From Ailurus styani (Eukaryota > Chordata > Mammalia > Carnivora > Ailuridae), in the NCBI GenBank assembly GCA_002007465.1, contig LNAC01000037.1, positions 644,849-708,848 of the forward strand: a stretch of DNA of 64,000 nt, given 5' to 3'. A model generated the notes under the pieces. It saw only the letters and a list, made by a program, of their open reading frames with translations, did not search any database and had not been told where the DNA came from. Below are positions 10,601 to 22,877 of this stretch, piece after piece; within the stretch, counting starts at the first letter, position 1; each line of letters begins with the position of its first letter. Both the position numbers and the translations under genes were made by a program.

Positions 10601-11920
10601 ATAAGTAGATGACATAGTGATTGATAAACAAGAAATAAAGGTCTCCTTATTAGCAAATGATACGATTGTATAGAAAATTTCAAGTAATTTATAAATAAAT
10701 GCTCTATATTGAATTAGGTCAAAAAAGTTGCAGGATAGAAATGTTAGCACAGGGGCACCTGGGTGGTTCAGTGAGTTAAGACTCTGGCTTCAGCTCAGGT
10801 CGTGATCTCAGAGTCCTGGGATTGAACCCCACATCGGGCTCTCTGCTCAAAGGGAGCCTGCTGTCCCCTCTCTGTCTGCCTGCCTCTTTGCCTACTTGTG
10901 ATCTCTCTCTCTCTAATAAATAAATAAATAATAAAATCTAAGAAAAGAAATGTTAGCACAAAATATCCATTTACAAACCCTCCAAATATATGAAATACTT
11001 AGATATAAACTTAGCAAAGTATTGGCAGGATCTGTGTGCTAAAAAATTACATTATAAAGAAGAAAATCAAAGATCTAAATAAATGGACAGATATATCATA
11101 CTTATTGATTGGAAGACTCTACCTAGAAAAGGTAAGAATTCTCCTCAAATTGATACACTGGTTTAATAAAATTCGTATCAAACCAGCAAGGATTTTTGTA
11201 GATTTAGACAAGATACTCTTAAAATGTATAAGAAAAGGCCCTATAAGAGCTAAAACAATCTTTAAACAAAAAGAATAGTGAGAGGAAATACTTTACCCAG
11301 TTGTAAAGCCTTCTACAAAGCTACAATAATTAAGGTGTATTAAAAAACAGGATGTGTGATATTGGTGGAGGGATGGACATACAGATCAATGGAAAAAAGT
11401 AGATATTCCAGAAATAGATCCACACCAATATTCTCAACTAACTTTTTATGAAATTGAAAAGCAGTTCAATAGAGGAAGTAGACTTTCCAAAAGATGGGGC
11501 TGAAGCAATTAGATATCCGTAAGAAGAGCAAACAAACCTTGCCCTAAGTCTCACATCTTTTACATAAATTAACTCAAATTGGATCACAGACTTAAGTACA
11601 AAATGTAAAACTTAAAATGCAAAAAAACATAGGAAAAAACTTTAGCTTCTAGGGCTAACACTTATTAAAGGAAAATCCATTAAATTAAAAATTGATACAT
11701 TTTAACCATGAAAATTAAAACCTTTGCTCTCCAAAAGTCCTCACAGAGAGATGAAAGGATAAGATACAGACTGAAAAAATATTTGCAATCCACATATCCA
11801 ACATAGGATGAATATATAGAATATATTTTTAAAAACTTTTAATATACAAAATTACTGAAAAAATCCGATTAGAAAATAGGCAAAAGTCATGAACAGATGC
11901 TTCACCCAAGAGTGTGTCAC
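10601..11920 (+). mobile_element. Old L1 ORF2 fragment (L1ME-like), sense
   Basis: Decayed ORF2 codons run from the RT thumb region ('aaatgatacgattgta...', 10655) through 'gattggaagactctac' and 'tggaaccaaa'-type positions to about 'ggcaaaagtcatgaacagatgc' near 11900. The short frame 11036-11278 is part of it. High divergence points to an old L1 subfamily. A CanSINE at 10752 interrupts it. Confidence 0.75.
10752..10945 (+). mobile_element. CanSINE, sense, 15-bp TSD
   Basis: It has the head 'ggggcacctgggtggttcag', the CT-rich 'ctgcctgcctctttgcctac' and a tail of 'aataaataaataataaaatc'. The exact direct repeat agaaatgttagcaca (10737-10751 and 10946-10960) marks the insertion. The host L1 reads on across it. 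Confidence 0.98.
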
Positions 11921-14195
11921 AATGACCAAAAATAAATTTCATGTCAAATTTGTTTGAAGAAAAGTATGTTAGGTGTTCCCTGGTTTCTTAGTGTAAAATA
12001 TTATTTTCCAAGTACTTCAGTATAACATCAATAATTTCAGTTTTGGACCATCTCCAAGGGAACCTAAATAGTTTATCTATAAGGTTCTTTCACTTAGGGC
12101 AGGTCTCTTAGCACCACAGAAGACTTTAGAGTAAGATATGAGTGCTTTCCTCAAAAATTATTTTTACCTGAGGGGAAAAGCATGAATCTGTAGAATAAAT
12201 TATCAGGCCAATAGTACTAAAACTACAGTATTAAAAAAAGAAGGAACAAAATTCCACAGGGTAAAATATAAAAATCACGCAATCCAGAGGCCATCTGTTG
12301 TGGTTATAAAAAATCTCTATCACATTAGTAAAGAAACTGTAATCACTTTATTTTTTTTTATTTTTTATTTTTTTTGAAACTGTAATCACTTTATACAAAT
12401 ATATTTATTTGCCACTAGTTAATAAATATTTAGTTTTTAAATATGTGTATTATGTCCTAAAATATGGTTAATTGGTAATGGTATGCTGGTTTATGTTTTT
12501 CAAATAAAATAAAATATGGAAAACAGCTATTCAGAACTTGAAGCCATAGCTCCAGACATTATTGTTCGCCTAGTAGCAACCCATGAGATTTACAGGAATA
12601 ATATCTAAGAAGAAAAATTAGCTTATAGAATGTAGCTTTGCATACCCAAACCAAAAATATATTGGGAAATCTTATTTTCAACTTCTGAGTTGTGTTAAAT
12701 TAAAAAATAAATAATTTGTATAGCATTTTATTTAGTTATAATTATCACAGTATAGTCAAATAAGGTCAAATATATGTGATAGATGAAATACATTATTATA
12801 AATGAGAAGAATATTGCCAAACAAATTTTGGAAGTTACAAGGAGTGTTAAAAGAAACTACCTATTCAGATGCGAGCCACATGGAATCTCTAAGCTTTAAT
12901 TCAAAAAGTCCCATGCTCTTGTGTTCATGATAGTCTTTCCACATTAGACTCAAAGACCCTACCTACCAACAAAAGATTTCTAAACCTTGAATGGAATGTT
13001 TGAAGTAAGTGTTTCCAATGGTTGAGAGCTCTTGCCTCCAAAATGCCTAAGCCCTTCAGCCTGGACTGTTGAACAGCAGTTTTTGTGAGGAGATCACCTC
13101 ATTAATAATTAACAAAAGTACTGCAATCAAGTCAGAAAACCTCCCACAGTTCCAGTGTCACTGAAAGTGCACTTTGGCACTGTTTTCCCTGGTAGGCTAA
13201 TAAAATAGGAATTTTCAGGTTATGAGATTGGTGCTACCTTAAGTGGATCTTTTATTGTCGGGTATACAAAAGTAGTTTTTATTACATTTTTCTGCTTGCT
13301 ATTTCTAGCTAAAATTCCATGATCAGATTAGGATAGGAGGAAAGCACTACATTTAAAAAAGGTTTTGTAGGCAGAGATACAAAGTCTTTGGTTTTCTCTA
13401 TAGCTTGAACACAAGATGTAACTTTTTTTGCCTAATTAAAGCTTTGTTAATGCAAATGTCCAATTTGAGGAAATTCTGAAGCAGGTTTAGCATGAACAAA
13501 ATCATGAATAGAAAACTTTTGTTTTTCGTGGCTCCCATCTCATCATTCAGTAAGCTTCCTTGCTTTTTCCCAGCCCTCATCAAAACACTAAAGATTTAAA
13601 CCCTTCATGTGGCCTTCCAGCAGTCCAGGCTTTTTCACAGTCCCATCTACTAAGCTTGCTTTCTTAAAAACCAATTTGTGTTGCAGACTTTTCACTCATC
13701 CAATTGCCTCCCAAATTTTATTGTTCTTTGATCTCTTCCTGCTCCAATCTTTACTAATTTGATAAACTCATTCAACTACTATATAATGAGTGACAGGTCA
13801 AAATATTCATATTTAAACAAGACACTTAGAGGTCATATATTTTAACCCAAAAATACTTTCATGGAAATATACTAGTGGGGAAGATAGTGAAAAGACAAGT
13901 TCTGCTGTGTCCTTCAATCACACATGTAATCAGCTGCCTTCATACAAATATATCACCAATAGTTATTTAATACTATGACAGTCTCAAAAACTTCAAATTC
14001 CCAAGGCAAATATTATATTTAATGTCACAGTTTGTTTTATTTTGCAAAGTCTGTAAATCAAAACTTACACGAAGAGAAAAAAATAACCAATATATTTATA
14101 ATTTTCCCTATAAGAATAGGGAAAATTTATAGAACACAAAGATGACTAAAAAGAAGAATCCCAGGTAGCCCTCAGACAGTGCTATCACTTTGTTA
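11921..14195. other. Unique, non-coding stretch
   Basis: I recognise no repeat family here apart from a poly-T insertion at 12352-12375. No open frame exceeds 62 codons and none resembles a known protein. No convincing splice-flanked exon was seen. It is AT-rich throughout. Confidence 0.6.
12333..12394 (-). mobile_element. Tail-only retroinsertion (poly-T) with 19-bp TSD
   Basis: gaaactgtaatcactttat occurs at 12333-12351 and again at 12376-12394. Between the copies are only 24 bases of T with two A's. A perfect 19-bp duplication around a homopolymer is what target-primed reverse transcription leaves when synthesis stops inside the poly-A tail of the template RNA. Confidence 0.8.
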
Positions 14196-14345
14196 AGATT
14201 TATACACTATGTACATACCTATGCTTTTATCTGACCATCACAAAAACCCTATGACACAGGCATGACACGAATATTATTGTATAATTTTACAAATGAATGT
14301 ATGACACAGAAGAGTTAATAATTTGTCCAAGATATTACAGGGAGT
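14196..14345 (+). mobile_element. MIR-like SINE fragment
   Basis: The order 'tatacactatgtacatacc', 'accatcacaaaaaccctatgacacagg', 'attttacaaatgaatg...gacacagaagagttaat' and 'tttgtccaaga' follows the MIR core. It is ancient and diverged. Confidence 0.65.
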
Positions 14346-14511
14346 TATAGCACAAAAATTCTGACATATATTGTAATGTTTGATCCAATATAGTTATGTT
14401 TCCTGGCTAAATTTTTTCAAGCCAAGTTTTGACATTTACTTCTCTTGAAGAACTTTCGACTACCAGTAATTCTTTTACCCTTTTCTTTAATCAGATCACA
14501 GCTTTTATAAT

Positions 14512-14665
14512 TCTTTTTTGTTAATTTAATGTCATTTTATTTTAATTCCAGGATAGATAACAGTGATCTTTAGTTTCAGGTGTGCAATATAGTGATTGAA
14601 CCATTACATACATCACTCAGTGCTCATCAACACAAGTGCAATCCTTTTTATTTTTTGAGACATTT
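14512..14665 (-). mobile_element. L1 3'-end fragment, antisense
   Basis: A T-rich start is followed by 'agtttcaggtgtgcaatatagtgattg' and 'cactcagtgctcatcaacacaagtgcaat'. This is the antisense terminus of a carnivore L1, about 150 bases long. Confidence 0.75.
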
Positions 14666-14989
14666 TATATATTTTATTTTCTTTCTGACTCTTCAAAGTC
14701 TGGTGAGCATTTTACATTTGGGGAAATTAGTGTCTTAATCCAGACACTAATTTTTCATCTGAAACCCTTGCTCTGTATATAGATTTAATAAAAATTTATG
14801 GTTGGAAGTGTAGATTTACATACTTCAGTTGTTCCCATGAAATGTTTTTCAGTAACTGAATAAAAACCATTTTCCTGTAGTAGTTGCATGCACACTAACA
14901 AAAATCGTGCATATTTTAGAAGGATTGACTTGACTTTTTTTTGTAATTTTTTAAAAAGCTGATTTTTTTCATTTCAATTTCTTTTTTAA

Positions 14990-15386
14990 TGTAAATTTTA
15001 CTTAGTTAACATAGAGTGTAATACTGGTTTCAAGAGTAGAATTTAGAAATTCATCACTTATATACAACACCTAGTGCTCATCACGAGTGCTTTCTTTAAA
15101 ACCGATCATCCATCTAGTCCATCCACCATCCACACCCCTCTATTAACCCACAGTTTGTTCTCTATCATTATGAGTCTCTTATGGTTTGTTTCCCTATCTC
15201 CTTTTTATCTTTTTCCTATGCCCATATATTCATCTGCTTTCTTCCCTAAATTCCACATATAAGTGATATCACATGGTATTTGCCTTTCTCTGACTGACTT
15301 ATTTCACTAACCTAATACATTCTACCTCCATCCACATCATTGAAAATGGCAAGATTTCACTCCTTTTGGTGGCTGAGTAATATTCC

Positions 15387-15422
<36 letters not shown>

Positions 15423-18290
15423 CCCAAACTTCTCTATCCATTCACACCATTCATCCATTGAGGGTCATTTGGGCTGTCTCCATAAATTTGCTATTGTTGA
15501 TAATGCGGCTATAAAAATCAGGATTCATGTATCCTTTCAAATCTGTATTTTTGTATCCTTTGGGTAAATAACTAGTAGTGCAATTGTTGGAACATTGCTG
15601 AGTTCTATTTTTAACTTTTTGAAGAAATTCCAGGCTGTTTTCCAGGGTGACTGTACCAGTTTGCATTTTGACCAAAAGTGCAAGACTGTTCCCCTTTCTC
15701 CACATCCTTGCAAACACTTGTTGTTTCTTCTCTTGTTAATTTGAGCCATTCAGACATGTATGAGGTGGTATCTCATTGTGGCTTTGATTTGTATTGCCCT
15801 GATGATGACTGACCTTGAGCATCTTTTCATTTGCCTGTTAGGCATCTGGATGATTTCTTTGGAAAACTGTCTATTCATGTCTTTTGTCTATTTCTTAATT
15901 GGATTATTTGTTTTTTGGGTATTGAGTTTGATAAGTTCTTTATAGATTTTGGATACTAAGTGTTTATCAGATAAGTTGCTTAAAAAAATTCTCCCATTCT
16001 CTAGGCTGCCTTTAGTTTTGTTGATTATTTCCTTTGCTGTGCAGAAGCTTTACCTTGATGAAGCCCCAATAGTTCATTTTGCTTTTTTTTTCCCTCCAGA
16101 GACATGTCTAGTAAGAAGTTGCTATGGCCAAGGTCAAAGTGGTTGCTGCCTATGTTCTCCAATAGGATTCCGATGGTTTCCTGTCTCACATGTAAGTCTT
16201 TTTTTTTTTTTTCCAAAAAAGTGTAAGAAAGAGTTCCAGGTTCATTCTTCTGCATGTTGCTGTTCAGTTTTCTCAGCATCATTTGTAGGACATACTTCTT
16301 CCCTCAATTAGATATTGTTTCCTGCTTTTGAAAAGATCAATTTACAATATGGTTGTGGGTCCATTGTGGTATTCTCTATTCTGTTCCACTGATCAATGTG
16401 TCTGGTTTTTTTTAAAGATTTTATTTATTTATTTCACAGAGGGAGAGAGATCACAAGGAGGCAGGCAGAGAGAGAGAGGGGGAAGCAGGCTCCCTGCTGA
16501 GCAGAGAGCCCGATGTGGGCCTCGATCCCAGGACCCTGAGATCATGACCTGAGCCGAAAGCAGAGGCTTTAACCCACTGAGCCACCCAGGCGCCCAATGT
16601 GTCTGTTTTTGTGCCAGTACCATACTGTCTTGATGGCTACAACTATGTAATATAACTTGAAATCCAGAAATAGTTCAATGTTGCATTAGTTATTTGGGGT
16701 CTTTGTGGTTCCATACCAATTTTAGGAATGTTTATTCTATCTCTGTGAAAAATGCTGTTAGTATTATGATAGGGAATTCATTAAATGTGTAGGTTACTTT
16801 CAATAGTATAGACATTTTAGCATTCTTTGATCTTCCATTCCATGAGCATGGAATGCTTTTCCATTTCTTGATGTCCTCTTCAATTTCTTTTATACATGAT
16901 CTATAGTTTTCAGAATATATATCTTTTAAGTCTTTAGTTAGGTTTAATCCTAGGTGTCTTATTGTTTTTGGCACAATTACAAATGGGATTGATTCCTTGA
17001 CTTATCTATCTGCTGCCTCCTTATTGTTGTAGAGAAATGCAACAGATTTCTGCACATTGATTTTTATATCTTGCAACATTACTGAATTCATGTATTCATT
17101 CTAGTAACTTTTTGGTAGAGTCTTTCAGGTTTTCTGCATAAAGTATCATGTCATTTGCAAATACTGAAAGTTTGACTTTTTCCCTGCTAATTTGGATGCC
17201 TTTTGTTTCTTTTTATTGTCTGATTGTTGAGTCTAAGACTTTTAGTACTATATTAAACAGTAATCATGAAGTGAACATCTTCTTATTTCTGACTGTAGGG
17301 AAAAGGCTTTTTGTTTTTTCCCATTGAGGATGATATTAACTGTGGGTCTTTCATATATGGCCTTTATGATTTTGAGGTGTGTTCCATCTATCTCTACTTT
17401 ACTGAATATTTTGCTCAAGAATGGATGTTGTATTTTGTCAGATGCTTTTTTCTGCATCTATTTACAGGATCATAAAGTTTGTATCCTTTCTCTTATTGAT
17501 GTGCTGTATCACACTGATTGATTTGAGAATATTGTACCACCCCTGCAGCCCAGGAATAAATCCAACTTGATCATGGTGAATAATGCTTTTAATGAAATAT
17601 TGGAATTGATTTGCTAGTGTGTTGTTGAGAATATTTGCATCTGTGTTCATCAGGGATATTGGTCTTTGGTTTTGGAACCAAGGTTATGCTTTCTTTGTAG
17701 AATGAGTTTGGAAGTTGTCCTCCCATTTCTATTTTTTGAAACAGTTTGAGAATTATTGACATTAACTCTTCTTTAATGTCTGGAAGAATTCCCCTGGAAA
17801 GCCATCTGGCCCAGGACATTTGTTTGTTGGAGATTTTTGATTCAATTTATTTCCTGGTTATGGATCTGTTCAAATTTTCTCTTCTTCTTGTTTCAGTTTT
17901 GGTAGTTTGTAAGTTTTTCTGAATTTGTTCATTACTTCCATATTGCCCAGTTTGTTGGCATATTGTTTTTCATTATGTTCTCTTATAATTGTTTGTATTT
18001 CTGTGGTGTTGTTTGTGATCTCTCCTCTTTCATATGTCATTTTATCAATTTGTGTTCTTTCTGTTTTCTTTGTATAAGTCTTGCTAGAGGGTTATCACTT
18101 TTTTTAAATTTTAATTCTTTAAAGGGATGGCTCTTAGTTCGTTACTGTCTATGTTCTTTTTATTTATTCAAATTATATACATCTTTCAGAATTTGGCTCA
18201 AGTTCTTCTTCTTGGTTGAAGAATTATTAGGTAAGTTCCATTCAGATTGCTCTAAACTTTTCCTAAACTCTCAAAGTAATTCCTCTAGCT
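14990..18290 (-). mobile_element. 5'-truncated L1, antisense, 3.3 kb
   Basis: A continuous antisense L1: poly-T and 3' UTR (14990-15330), (TG)n at the ORF2 microsatellite site (15391-15419), ORF2 C-terminus (15450-15960), then RT and linker regions in reverse up to 18290. Minus frames at 15451-15717, 16025-16282, 17248-17457 and 17462-17650 are ORF2 pieces in different phases. One CanSINE (16405-16595) interrupts it. The endonuclease part is missing. Confidence 0.93.
16405..16595 (-). mobile_element. CanSINE, antisense, 10-bp TSD
   Basis: A young form with the antisense order 'agattttatttatttatttc', 'gagcccgatgtgggcctcg' and 'ccacccaggcgccc'. aatgtgtctg flanks it (16395-16404, 16596-16605). 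The split L1 codons match across the insertion. Confidence 0.97.
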
Positions 18291-18331
18291 GAATCATATT
18301 CAGCTAGAAACAGATATGTTTCTATGATTTT

Positions 18332-18522
18332 TAGAAGATTTTATTAATTTATTTGAGAGAGAGAGAACATGAGCATGGGTGGAGGAGCAGATAGAGAGGG
18401 AGAGGGAGAAGCAGACTCTCCACTGAGCAGGGAGCCTGATGCCAGACTCGATCCCAGGACCCTGGGATCATGACCTGAGCCAAAGGTAGACACTTAACCA
18501 ACTGAGCCACTCAGGTGCTCCT
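18332..18522 (-). mobile_element. CanSINE, antisense
   Basis: It runs from 'agaagattttattaatttat' to 'actgagccactcaggtgct'. No unambiguous TSD was seen. It lies between two antisense L1s. Confidence 0.93.
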
Positions 18523-18604
18523 CTAAGATTTTTTTAAACAATTAATTCTCTCTTCTCTTAGTAATGAAATGTAAGCTCCTTGGGGACATTGTTCATGCCC
18601 ACAT

Positions 18605-19476
18605 ACTTTTGTGTATGTAGTAAAATATATAAAATATAAAATTACCATTTTTATAATTTTAAGTGTACAGTTCAGTGGCATTAAGTATATTCACATTATT
18701 GTGCAACCATCACTACCATCCAGCATTAGAACTTTTTCATCTTCCCAAACTGAAATGCTGTATCCATTAAATGATAATCATTCCTATCTCCCCCCAGCCC
18801 CAGGAAACCACCTTTATACTTTCTCTATATAAATTTGACTGCTCAAGGTTCCTCATGTAATAGGATTCATACAATATTTCTTCTCGTGGCTGACTTAGTT
18901 GACTTAGTATACTGTGTTTGAAATCCATCCATGTTGCAGTATGTTTCAAAATTCTATTTTTAATACTGAATAATATTCTATTGTATCTGTAAATTACATT
19001 TTTCTCATCCATTTATACATCACTGGAAATCTGGGTAGTTTCCACCTTTTGGTTATTGTGGGTAATGCTGTTATAGAACATTAGTTCTATTCTTTGCTTT
19101 CAACTATTTTGTTAATATATCCAAAGAGGAATGGCTAGATCATACAGTTTAACAGTTAGAACTGCTATGCTGTTTTCCATGGAAACTGCACCATTTTAAT
19201 TACTCACCAACAGTGCAAAAGTGTTCTAGTTTCTCTGAATCCTTTCCAATGTTCCTTCCTTCCTTTCTTTTTTCTTCCTTCCTTTCTTTTTTCTTTCTTT
19301 TTTTCTTTCTTTCTTCTTTTTTTAATAAGAACCATCCTAATGAGTATGAAATGATATCACATTGTCATTTTGATTTGCATGCCCTATTGATTACTGATAT
19401 TGAGCATCTTATTATATGCTTATTAGTCATCTTTATATAATCTGTAGATAATTATCTATTCAAATCTTTGCACATT
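18605..19476 (-). mobile_element. Old L1 3' end, antisense (left part; resumes near 34108)
   Basis: The antisense L1 3' UTR ('aagtgtacagttcagtggca', 'gtgcaaccatcactaccatc', 'ctgaataatattctattgta') leads into the ORF2 end up to 'caaatctttgcacattt'. The expected continuation is not found at 19484, where a new L1 3' end begins. It appears at 34108-34260 ('tttgcccttttttaattggg', '...ttcgttatcagatag'). This L1 is therefore the outer host of a nest of about 14.6 kb. Confidence 0.75.
19245..19323. repeat. Pyrimidine tract (TTCC/TTTC)n
   Basis: About 75 bases of nearly pure C/T on the plus strand lie within the antisense L1. The frame at 19213-19440 read through it is an artefact of the repeat. Confidence 0.9.
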
Positions 19477-20373
19477 TCTTCCCTTTTTATTGAAGTGTAA
19501 TTAACATAATGTTATATTATTTTCGGGTATACAATATCCTAATTCAACAATTCTATATATTACTCAGTCCTTATCAAGATAAGTGTATACTTGATCCCCA
19601 TTTATCTATTTCACTCCTCCCACCATCTACCTTCTATATGGTAGGGATCAGTTGTTCTCTATATTTGAATCTGTAATTTTGTTTTTCTCTTTTTTTATTT
19701 TACTTCTAAATTCCACATATGAGTGAAATCATACGGTATGTGTCTTTCTCTCATTGACATATTTCACTTAGCTTTATACCTTCTAGGTCTATCCATGTTA
19801 TTGTAAGTTACAATATTTTATTATTTTTTAATGTTGGGTAATATTCTATTATATATATTCAATATTAATTATATGTTATTATATAATGTATAAATGTTAA
19901 AATATAAAATATATTTTTTCACCTCTTCTTTATCCATGTATCTATAGGTGGACTTTGGGTTGTTTTCATATCTTGGCTATCATAAAAGTGGTTGCAATAA
20001 ACATAGGCACACATATCTTTTTATCTTAATGTTTACTCTTTGGGTAAATAACAATGGAAATTCTATGTCATATGGTAATTTTATTTTTCATTTTTTGAAA
20101 AACTTCCATACTGTTTTTCACAATGGCTACACCAATTTGCATTCCCACCAACAGTTTATGAAAGTTCCTTTTATTTTCCTATCCTTGTCAACACTTATTT
20201 CTTATGTTATTGTTGCCATCATGACAGGTTTATGGTAAAAACTCATGTGGTTTTGATTTGCATTGCCTTGATGATTAGTGATGTTGAACATCTTTTCATG
20301 TGTCTGTTGGTCATCAGTATGTTTTCTGAGGAAAAAATAATGTCTATTCAACTCCTCTTCCCATTTTTTAATT

Positions 20374-20550
20374 TATTATTTATTTGACACAGAGAGAGAG
20401 ATCACAAGTAGGCAGAGGCAGGCAGAGAGAGAGGAGGAAGCAGGCTCCCTGCTGAGCAGAGAGCCCGATGTGGGCCTCGATCCCAGGACCCTGAGATCAT
20501 GACCTGAGCTGAAGGCAGAGGCTTTAACCCACTGAGCCACCCAGGTGCCC
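20374..20550 (-). mobile_element. CanSINE, antisense, ~19-bp TSD
   Basis: A young antisense SINE ('gagcccgatgtgggcctcg', 'ccacccaggtgcccc'). The flanks ctcttcccattttttaatt (about 20355-20373 and 20551-20569) are identical. Confidence 0.97.
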
Positions 20551-20608
20551 CTCTTCCCATTTTTTAATTAAAGTTCTATTTTGTGTGTGGGAGGGTTGAA
20601 TTGTACAA

Positions 20609-20806
20609 ATTCTTTTTTTTTTAATTTATTTGTTTGAGAGGTAGAGAGACAGCATGGTGGGTGAAGGGACAGAAGGAGGAAAGTATTAAACAGACTGTGT
20701 GTTGAGTGTGAGTCTGACATGGAGCTTGATATCATGACCCTGAGATCATGACCTAAGGCAAAGCCAAGAGTCAGTCACTTAACCAACTGCACCACAAGGG
20801 ACTCCA
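20609..20806 (-). mobile_element. Degenerate CanSINE, antisense
   Basis: The antisense SINE outline is present ('tttaatttatttgtttgag', 'atcatgaccctgagatcatg', 'aaccaactgcaccacaaggg'), with many changes. It is older than the neighbouring copy at 20374. Confidence 0.8.
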
Positions 20807-21344
20807 AACTGTACATGTCCCTTATACATTTTGGATATTAACACCTCATTGGTTTTATCATTTCTGAATATTGTATTTCATTCAATAGGTTGACTTTTTG
20901 TTTTGTTTATCATTTCCTTTGTTGTGCAAAAGCTTGTTATTTCGATCTAGTCCTAATACTTTAATATTGTTTTGATTTCTATTACTTGAGGAGAAATATC
21001 TAGAAAAAAAGTATTTCTACTGCTAACGTCAAAGAAATTACTGCCTGGGGAGGAGAAGCTAGATCATGGAGAAGTGGGAGTCCCTGTTTCAATGGGTTCC
21101 CTGAAGTGACCTAAATAGCTACCAGAACACTCTGAGCACCCATGAAATCAGCCTGAGAAGTAAGATTATACTTCTGGATCTCTACCAGGGTAGAAGATCA
21201 TCACCAGTGAGGTAAAGCCAGGCAGGAGGACTCAGACTGATAGCCGATGATAAACAGAAGGGGAAGGGAGCCACCAGAAGTGACACACTGGAAAGTATTA
21301 CCCCAGTGCCTGTGTCTTGGGCACCAGCATTAACTTGGAGTCTG

Positions 21345-21455
21345 GTTAAATGCTGTGAAAGATGTAAGCCGTATGATTCACAGACCTGTACCCCTGGGGC
21401 AAAGAATAAAAAATAAATTTAAAGAAATAAAAATAAAATAAAAAGAACAAAAGGT
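21345..21455 (+). mobile_element. L1 3'-UTR tail piece inside a L1 5' UTR
   Basis: 'aaatgctgtgaaagatgtaag', 'gattcacagacctgtaccc' and 'ggggcaaagaataaaaaata' followed by an A-rich tail is the terminal part of the L1 family seen at 360-430 and 61150-61215. It does not belong in a 5' UTR and must be a separate tail-only insertion. I could not identify a clean TSD. Confidence 0.75.
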
Positions 21456-22455
21456 TTTAAGGGGCAACTGGTGGAATAGGGTGGCCATGGGCACAGTTCT
21501 AAGCCCAAGGTCCCAGGACAGTCAAAGCCGGTGACCACCCATGCCTGAGAAAGTCGGGCGGGGGCCCCAGTCTGTGGTCCCAAGTTCCACAGCTTTCCAC
21601 CGCCTGGGCTGAGCGCACCTCCACCTGCGGTTGAGAGAATTTGTTGTGGGCTCCGGCCCATGGTCTCTGAATCCACAGCCATCTGCGACCTGCACCGCTG
21701 CCAGGTCGTGGGCATGGACCCCAGACAGCAGTCCTAACAGCCTCCAGGACTGGCTCCTGGGAACTAATACCGCTTGCAGTCTTGGTGGCACAGGGGTGCA
21801 AAGACAAGCGGGGGCCTCAGGCAACCATTGAGACGGTGGCTGGGAGTGCACACCGCCTGTGGGAGGTTGTGGTGTTCAGCAGAGATTGCAGAGGATGAGT
21901 CTGTGTGTTCTGGACCATCCAGTGGGGAGCACACTGAGGCTTCTCTCTGAGGCAAAGGACTGGGGGCAGAGTTTTGTTTTGTTTTGTTTTGTTTTTGCCT
22001 CCACTAGCCCTCTGAAAAGCCTCAAAAAGCCAACCGAGAACAAAAATCTCCAGAGAAGAAAAACCTGTAAAGCAGGTTTCCTCAGAGCCCAGCCCCTTGA
22101 TAGGGGGGCAGGGCGACTCAGCCCAAGCAATACTGACTGAAAAAACAACAGGGCAGTCCCCTCCCCCAGAAGACAAGGCAAAAGAACAAGAAGAAAATAA
22201 ACGCAGGGTCCATATAAAACTGTAAAACCCCAATATCAGGGGAAAACTGTACATTAAGCTCCTAGTATAGCCCCCAAACCTGTATATTACATAGATACAA
22301 ACTTTTTTTAAAAATTCATTCTCATAATTCTTCTTTTCTTTTTTTAACCTACTTACCATGACAACTAGATATTTAATACAACCTACTTCATAATAACTTT
22401 TTAACTTGGACTTTTTCATGCATATACATGGGTTTCTTTTTCTTGTTTTCATTTT

Positions 22456-22456
<1 letters not shown>

Positions 22457-22498
<42 letters not shown>
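22457..22498. repeat. (CTAT)n microsatellite
   Basis: About ten perfect CTAT units lie in the 3' part of the L1 5' UTR. A related AT/CTAT-rich tract sits at the equivalent place of the L1 at 37592 (38540-38640), which suggests an ancestral repeat seed. Confidence 0.97.
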
Positions 22499-22877
22499 GG
22501 ATAGATATAAGTTTCAAGGTAATCCTTTTTCCCTATTCAATACTACCCCTATATATAAGTTTAAATTTCCCTCCATCTCTGGAAAGTTGAGTCCTTTAAC
22601 AAAGATAACAAGATACACCTAGGAAGTACTGAAATAACTTTCTTAGCCCACAGGGGTTTATAACCACCTTCTCATCTTATTTTTTCCATCAGTGTTTCTG
22701 TGCATGTGCTTTTGTTTTTGCACAATATAAATCTTACTATTGGGACTCATTTTGGCTGGGTTTCTTTCTTTGTTTTTTTCTAACTCTCTTTTTCCCTTTC
22801 ATTTTTTATTTTCTCTTTCTTTTTGATGGTGACTTCTGATTGCTCTGAAACTTTCCAAGGGGCACCTTGACTGAATC

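Larger units (their letters stand above)
19484..21034 (-). mobile_element. Antisense L1, 3' part (of the twin-primed L1)
   Basis: A new antisense L1 3' end ('tttttattgaagtgtaatta', 'cgggtatacaatatcc') is followed by 3' UTR, an AT-rich microsatellite site at 19850-19915 and the ORF2 C-terminus. Two antisense CanSINEs (20374, 20609) are inside. It breaks at aaattactgcct (21035-21046) and continues after the full-length L1 at 28181. Confidence 0.9.

Noticed and set aside
21499..22452. Several overlapping minus-strand frames of 100-211 codons
   Set aside because: They lie antisense to the GC-rich L1 5' UTR, where low stop density is expected; they overlap one another and show no domain.
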